Positions 60,116 to 64,000 of a stretch of 64,000 nt of DNA are shown one piece after another. A program made the position numbers and the translations under genes. Position 1 is the stretch's first letter. Every line of letters begins with the position of its first letter. The notes beneath the pieces are model-generated. The model was not told where the DNA came from, ran no database searches, and saw only the letters and a list, made by a program, of their open reading frames with translations. The stretch is taken from the NCBI GenBank assembly GCA_032209605.1, contig JASFXZ010000010.1:6717385-6781384 (forward strand). Reading direction: 5' to 3'. Source of the DNA: Mactromeris polynyma. Taxonomy: Eukaryota; Mollusca; Bivalvia; Venerida; Mactridae.

Positions 60116-60510
60116 GTATGTGTCCTGGTGCGTTTACCGCAATACAGTGCTGACTAACAACGACGTAGAAGGTAATTAAAAGTACACTTAATTATTAAAC
60201 CATCACCCAATAAACTGCCTGTTTAAATTACAAAATAACGTGGTTTTTTTAAATTCCGGTAACTTAGTTACTTGATGATTTCGATTCTATTCACAGTGAC
60301 AGTATTTAAAAATTAATAAACACTTGCTTATTCCATAAACACAAAATAAACTACCAGTTTATCATAAAAATAACGTGTTTACCTATTATTTTTTGTTTAA
60401 ATTGCTGTAAAGCACTAACTGCATTTCTTGCTGATTTCTATTAAAATACTGTGTACTATTAACTGTCATAATAATCATACAACTACATGTACCGTGTTTG
60501 TCTATTTCAG

Positions 60511-60815
60511 GCTATCACGATCGTCTGAACAGCCGAGCGGGGAACAATGCTCTGACCTTCTACCGCCTGATACCTGTCCTGAGGAAGGAGGTGGTTCACT
60601 ACCACGTGCGGGTCCTCACCGACAGACAAGGAGGACGCACAACTCGGCCTACCTATCGCCGAGTTTAGGCCCGAGTTAACGATCTATGGGACAGGTATTC
60701 GGCGGAAGAACTGAGTACAAACGCTTTCTTGAAGGCATGCGCTCGTATACACTCTCCCTGCGACGGGATCGAGACGATCGAGGAAGTTGAGAGGGTCACA
60801 ATTTCAACTAGATAG
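60511..60815 (+). pseudogene. Coding-like exon with one in-frame TAG, unknown protein
   Basis: After a strong acceptor (TTTGTCTATTTCAG) the DNA becomes GC-rich, unlike its flanks, and one frame stays open. It reads YHDRLNSRAGNNALTFYRL, then PVLRKEVVHYHVRVLTDRQ, to a TAG at 60666-60668. The same frame continues ARVNDLWDRYSAEELS... for another 48 codons to TAG at 60813-60815. Both parts have charged, protein-like composition, so the first TAG probably interrupts a longer exon. I do not recognise the family. AATAAA signals follow at 60972 and 61204. Options: recent pseudogene, polymorphic or sequencing stop, or a real C terminus at 60668. Confidence 0.45.
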
Positions 60816-60876
60816 TAGATTGTAAGTCAAACAGTGAAAGTCAGACGGTGAGAGGCTATGTTTGTACCCAAAGACA

Positions 60877-61095
60877 ACAGAAAGTATAACTAAAAACTGT
60901 GAATTTTAGAAAAGAAGTGTTACAAAAAAGCGATATATTTTTGAAAATTGTGTTAAGGTCATATACCATTGAATAAATACGGTGAACAGAAAGTGTAACA
61001 AAAATGTGAATTTTAGAAAGAAGTGTTATTTAAAAAGCGATATATTTTGGAAAATTGTGTTAAGGTCATATACCATTGAATTAATGCAGTGAATA
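60877..61095. repeat. Tandem duplication, two copies of about 109 bp
   Basis: ACAGAAAGT.TAAC.AAAA.TGTGAATTTTAGAAA, AGAAGTGTTA, GCGATATATTTT and AAGGTCATATACCATTGAAT occur twice in order with minor differences. It lies in the probable 3' untranslated region of the preceding exon; the first copy carries an AATAAA. Confidence 0.85.
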
Positions 61096-61313
61096 TTTTA
61101 ACATTCGTACTTACATTTGCTTTTATGATACTATTTTTTAACATAGTAACAATGTAAAAAACATAAATTCCATAAATCAATATCATTATAATGTGTGAAT
61201 AATAAATAAACGTTAATTCACATTAAACCTTGTTCTTTTCTTTACTTTCTATGCTATACTATTGAATAAAGACATGCTTCAAAGGGTTAACAAGACGTTA
61301 TATAATATATACA

Positions 61314-61405
61314 CTGAGGTGGGCGAAACGACTAGGGACGAAACGTCCTGGTCGCGAAAAGACTTGGGTGCGAAACGTCCAGGTCGCGAAACGACCATGG
61401 TAGAA
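61314..61405. repeat. Short GCGAAACGACC / GCGAAACGTCC repeat
   Basis: GGCGAAACGACTAGGGACG, GAAACGTCCTGGTCGCGAAA, GTGCGAAACGTCCAGGTCGC and GCGAAACGACCATGG give four to five related words of about 19-22 bp within 90 bp. Probably the end of a dispersed element. Confidence 0.6.
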
Positions 61406-62379
61406 CTTTAAATAAGGTCTCATTTAACTTCTATTGCTATGTAGAACCTTAATATACCTAGTTTTATGGGGTCACATTAGCTCCTTATTCAACTATATTT
61501 TTTACATTTTGTCAACGATAGGTATAAGTTTGATCTTCTATATATAGTGGACTCCGTACGCAGGTACTTGTGTATACCCGGTCTTATGGGGTCACATTGC
61601 CTCGGTTGATATAAAGACATGCCCTGGTAACTTTATGGAAATGGTTTTCATGATAAAATCAGCAATAATTTCGTCGAATAAAAGCATAATAAAAAGCGAT
61701 GGAAACGTGAAATTGTGGTCTGTAGCCTTTGTAAATCTCGCGCAGTAGAAAAAAAACAAGGAAACATAATTATTGGTCGATGTTATCGGTCGTTACAGTT
61801 TGTGCTTATTCCCGTAACCTATCAGCACAACACATTCGCAATGTTTCGGTTATTACCCCACATCAATATTTACCAACTTGTCAGAGCATGTTATGGTCAC
61901 GTTACCAAAACAAAATGACGTTATGTTTCTAAATTTAGAACCGGGCAAGCCTCCACCTGACTATAGTACGGGGATATAATTACTAGACCAACTTACGTGT
62001 CTAGCCAGATCATTTTTCTGGACGTTTAAGCGACAACACAGAAAGGTAAACATCTTGCAAATTGTTTTATCATTATATGCATATTTGTTAATTGGTTGTT
62101 TCATTTGCTGTCATTCGTCAAGTTGTTAATATACAGTACAATGCATAATTAGGTCAGTCAATTACTATATCATTGCTAATGTTGTATACAGGACAGTAAA
62201 TCTGTTCGTAACATACCGATTATAAATTTATAGATCTTGATAATTGATTGCAGTTAATCAAACCTGCGATAAACGGTACGTATCAGTCATTCAAGACCAA
62301 ACTTATACGATAGTCTTGCTATTTGATAGAAATCTAAATCAGTGGTTGATATAACTAGTCACTGTCGATTTGATCCATA
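61406..62379. other. Non-coding DNA, no gene seen
   Basis: A TATGGGGTCACATT word occurs at 61465 and 61587, about 120 bp apart, suggesting an old duplication. Open frame 61715-61918 has no support. Confidence 0.4.
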
Positions 62380-62804
62380 GGCCCCGTGTTCACAAAGAAT
62401 CATATTTCAGGATCAGGATCAAGTTCAAATATAGGCTCTTAGTTTCAACATTGTTAAAATTGTTAATCAAAGTTAAATCTTTTTACATACTGTGACAGAT
62501 ATAAACATCCTGCAAAACTTTTGAGACATTAAATTCAAATGTCATGCTTATTAAGAAAAGATGGAAAATTGATCCTGATTTGATCTAGATCTGTTTAAGT
62601 AGTAAGTAGATAATAAATTAATTCATCAACATCATGTTGATGATCATAGTATGTTTTCACAATTTTAATAAGAGGATTTTTAGGTATTTTGGTGTATGTT
62701 TATGAGAATTTCTGGAAAAATTGTTCAAGTGTTTCATGAAAATTGCAAATCTTTTTATAGATCAAAATGATCCAGATCAGTTGATCCTTGGTGAACATGG
62801 GGCC
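62380..62804. mobile_element. MITE with GGCCCCGTGTTCAC ends, 425 bp
   Basis: GGCCCCGTGTTCACAAAGAA at 62380 is mirrored by CTTGGTGAACATGGGGCC at 62787-62804, an inverted terminal repeat of about 23 bp with three mismatches. The interior has repeated GATC-rich words (GATCAGGATCA, GATCCTGATTTGATC, GATCCAGATCAGTTGATCC), also partly mirrored. No transposase and no clear target duplication. Confidence 0.65.
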
Positions 62805-63033
62805 AGGAGATTGTCACAAGTTCTTTCCCCTTATTTCCCATATAGAGTTCTCTCCCTTTGCCCCTAGTATCCTTGTAAGTACTGCATTATATCGCTTCAT
62901 TAACCCAAGATATAACGGTTGATTGGTGACTGTGGCTAGCGATCTAAGGCCATATCTTGGCCTGTGTGTGTTTTTTTTAATTTTTAATTTATATTAACTG
63001 CGACAATATGACTGTAAATAATATGTATTTAAG

Positions 63034-63219
63034 ATGCCACCAAAACGTAAAGCCGCAGGTAAAGCAGCGAAAGGCGGGAAGAAAGCTAAAACTGAAGAAC
63101 CACCAGCAGCCCCCAAGACGATGAAGGATGCTGCCACTGTGTTGAAAGCAATTGACAAGAAGATAGGTGGCAAAAAAACACATAAGACAGATTCTCTTTG
63201 TCCACTTGCATCAGCAGAG
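63034..63219 (+). CDS. PARP3: First coding exon of a PARP3-like ADP-ribosyltransferase
   Basis: 62 codons from ATG to a donor GAG|GTGAAT at 63220, ending in phase 0. The N terminus is a basic, nucleic-acid-binding-like stretch (MPPKRKAAGKAAKGGKKAK), then an acidic/Pro linker, then ATVLKAIDKKIGGKK and TDSLCPLASAE. In PARP2/PARP3 proteins a Lys-rich tail and a (L/V)KAI...D..CPL segment precede the WGR domain, which would lie in later exons outside the window. PARP3 acts at DNA breaks in the nucleus, modifying proteins and DNA ends with ADP-ribose. An upstream out-of-frame ATG (63008) would have to be outside the mRNA or bypassed; TTTAAG just before the ATG could be an acceptor. PARP2 is the alternative. 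Confidence 0.6.
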
Positions 63220-63237
63220 GTGAATAATTTATACTAG

Positions 63238-63362
63238 ATGTGTCCATAGGATGCAGATGCCCCCCGCTTAGGGCATTTCAGTAGCAAAAAATGCAAAAAG
63301 GGCCATAACTCCTCCAAATATTGGTAGATTGTCACTGAAATTGAAATTGGACTGTATTTAGT
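63238..63362 (+). repeat. Dispersed bivalve-type repeat remnant in intron
   Basis: GGATGCAGATGCCCCCCGCT, then AAAAAGGGCCATAACTCCTC, words I associate with bivalve dispersed repeats (memory, unverified). Directly after the PARP3-like exon. Confidence 0.4.
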
Positions 63363-63439
63363 ATTGATCAGAAACCAATTTTCCTCACAGACGGTAACAC
63401 TTTGTCATTTTGCCTTTCATGTTTATTATAAAGTAGTAG

Positions 63440-64000
63440 TTTTGACATGTAAAAATGAGCACTATGGAATAGGTTTTTATGTAACAAACAAGCACTATGG
63501 CATAGGTTTTCATGTAACATATGAGCACTATGGCATAGGTTTTCAACTTTTCATGTAACAAATGAGCACTATGGAATAGGTTTTCATGTTACATATGAGG
63601 ACTATGCAATAGGTTTTCAACTTTTCATGTAACAAGTGAGCACTATGGAATAGGTTTTCATGTTACATATGAGGACTATGGAATAGGTTTTCATGTAACA
63701 AGTGAGCACTATGGAATAGGTTTTCATGTAACAAGTGAGCACTATGGAATAGGTTTTCATGTAACAAGTGAGCACTATGGAATAGGTTTTCATGTAACAT
63801 ACAAGCACTATGGAATAGGTTTTCATGTAACAAATGAGCACTATGGAATAGGTTTTCATGTTACAAATGAGCACTATGGAATAGGTTTTCATGTAACATA
63901 TATGAGGACGATGGAATAGATTTTCATGTAACAAGTGAGCACTATGGAATAGATTTTCATGTAACAAGTGAGCTCTATCATCTATGGAACATGTTTTCTT
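63440..64000. repeat. 33-bp minisatellite, at least 16 copies, open at window end
   Basis: The unit is GTAACAAGTGAGCACTATGG + AATAGGTTTTCAT. Variants: GTAACAAATGAG, GTTACATATGAGGAC, GTAACATACAAGC, and units with an extra CAACTTTT (near 63541 and 63618). As 33 is a multiple of three it yields an 11-residue repetitive frame on the minus strand, not a gene. It lies in the first intron of the PARP3-like gene and continues past the window. Confidence 0.9.

Overview
The window looks like AT-rich nuclear DNA of an animal, most likely a bivalve or related mollusc. This is inference from spliced exons with GT/AG borders, the first exon of a PARP3-like gene, Pol III tRNA genes, non-LTR and Ty3/gypsy relics, TIR MITEs, and dispersed A+T-rich repeats ending in GGCCATCATGG...TCTTGTTT-like sequence of a kind I associate with bivalve genomes. 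No prokaryotic operon, CRISPR array or intact virus is visible. Most long open frames here are by-products of tandem repeats and are not reported as genes.

Layout. 1-1530: unique DNA with small palindromes. 1531-7186: about 118 copies of a 48-bp minisatellite with a 1,296-bp higher-order period. 7187-15600: sparse DNA with GC-rich hairpins, a hAT-type MITE with an 8-bp target duplication (11475-11566), a tandem cluster of three tRNA-Thr-like genes (11604-12047) and a 21-bp perfect hairpin. 15690-17860: a dispersed repeat beside a broken Ty3/gypsy pol fragment on the minus strand. 19290-21265: a composite tandem repeat built on a 38-bp palindromic unit. 22695-24420: an 11-copy, 160-bp tandem repeat. 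25224-25448: four identical 56-bp repeats. 27-47 kb: a gene-like interval in which five candidate exons (31785, 36123, 38342, 43801, 46901) join in matching phase. Its introns hold a dead LINE, a SINE, pogo/Tigger-like elements, palindromes and duplicated segments. 47585-54105: about 28 copies of a 231-bp satellite dense in AAAATGG/CCATTTT. 54111-59678: a giant foldback element, with two inverted arms of 2.6 and 2.1 kb made largely of tandem repeats around a 0.9-kb unique core. 59980-60815: a two-exon open frame interrupted by one TAG. 62380-62804: a MITE. 63034-63219: the PARP3-like first coding exon, followed by a 33-bp minisatellite in its first intron that runs off the window.

No pathway can be assembled. 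At most three protein-coding loci are supported: an unknown five-exon gene, an unknown or broken two-exon gene, and the start of a PARP3-like DNA-repair enzyme. The rest is repeat biology. The strongest observations are the giant foldback abutting a satellite, the precise insertion of a MITE into a dead LINE, the phase-matched exon chain with a duplicated exon, and the tandem tRNA-Thr cluster. All calls are by eye, without alignment or database search.
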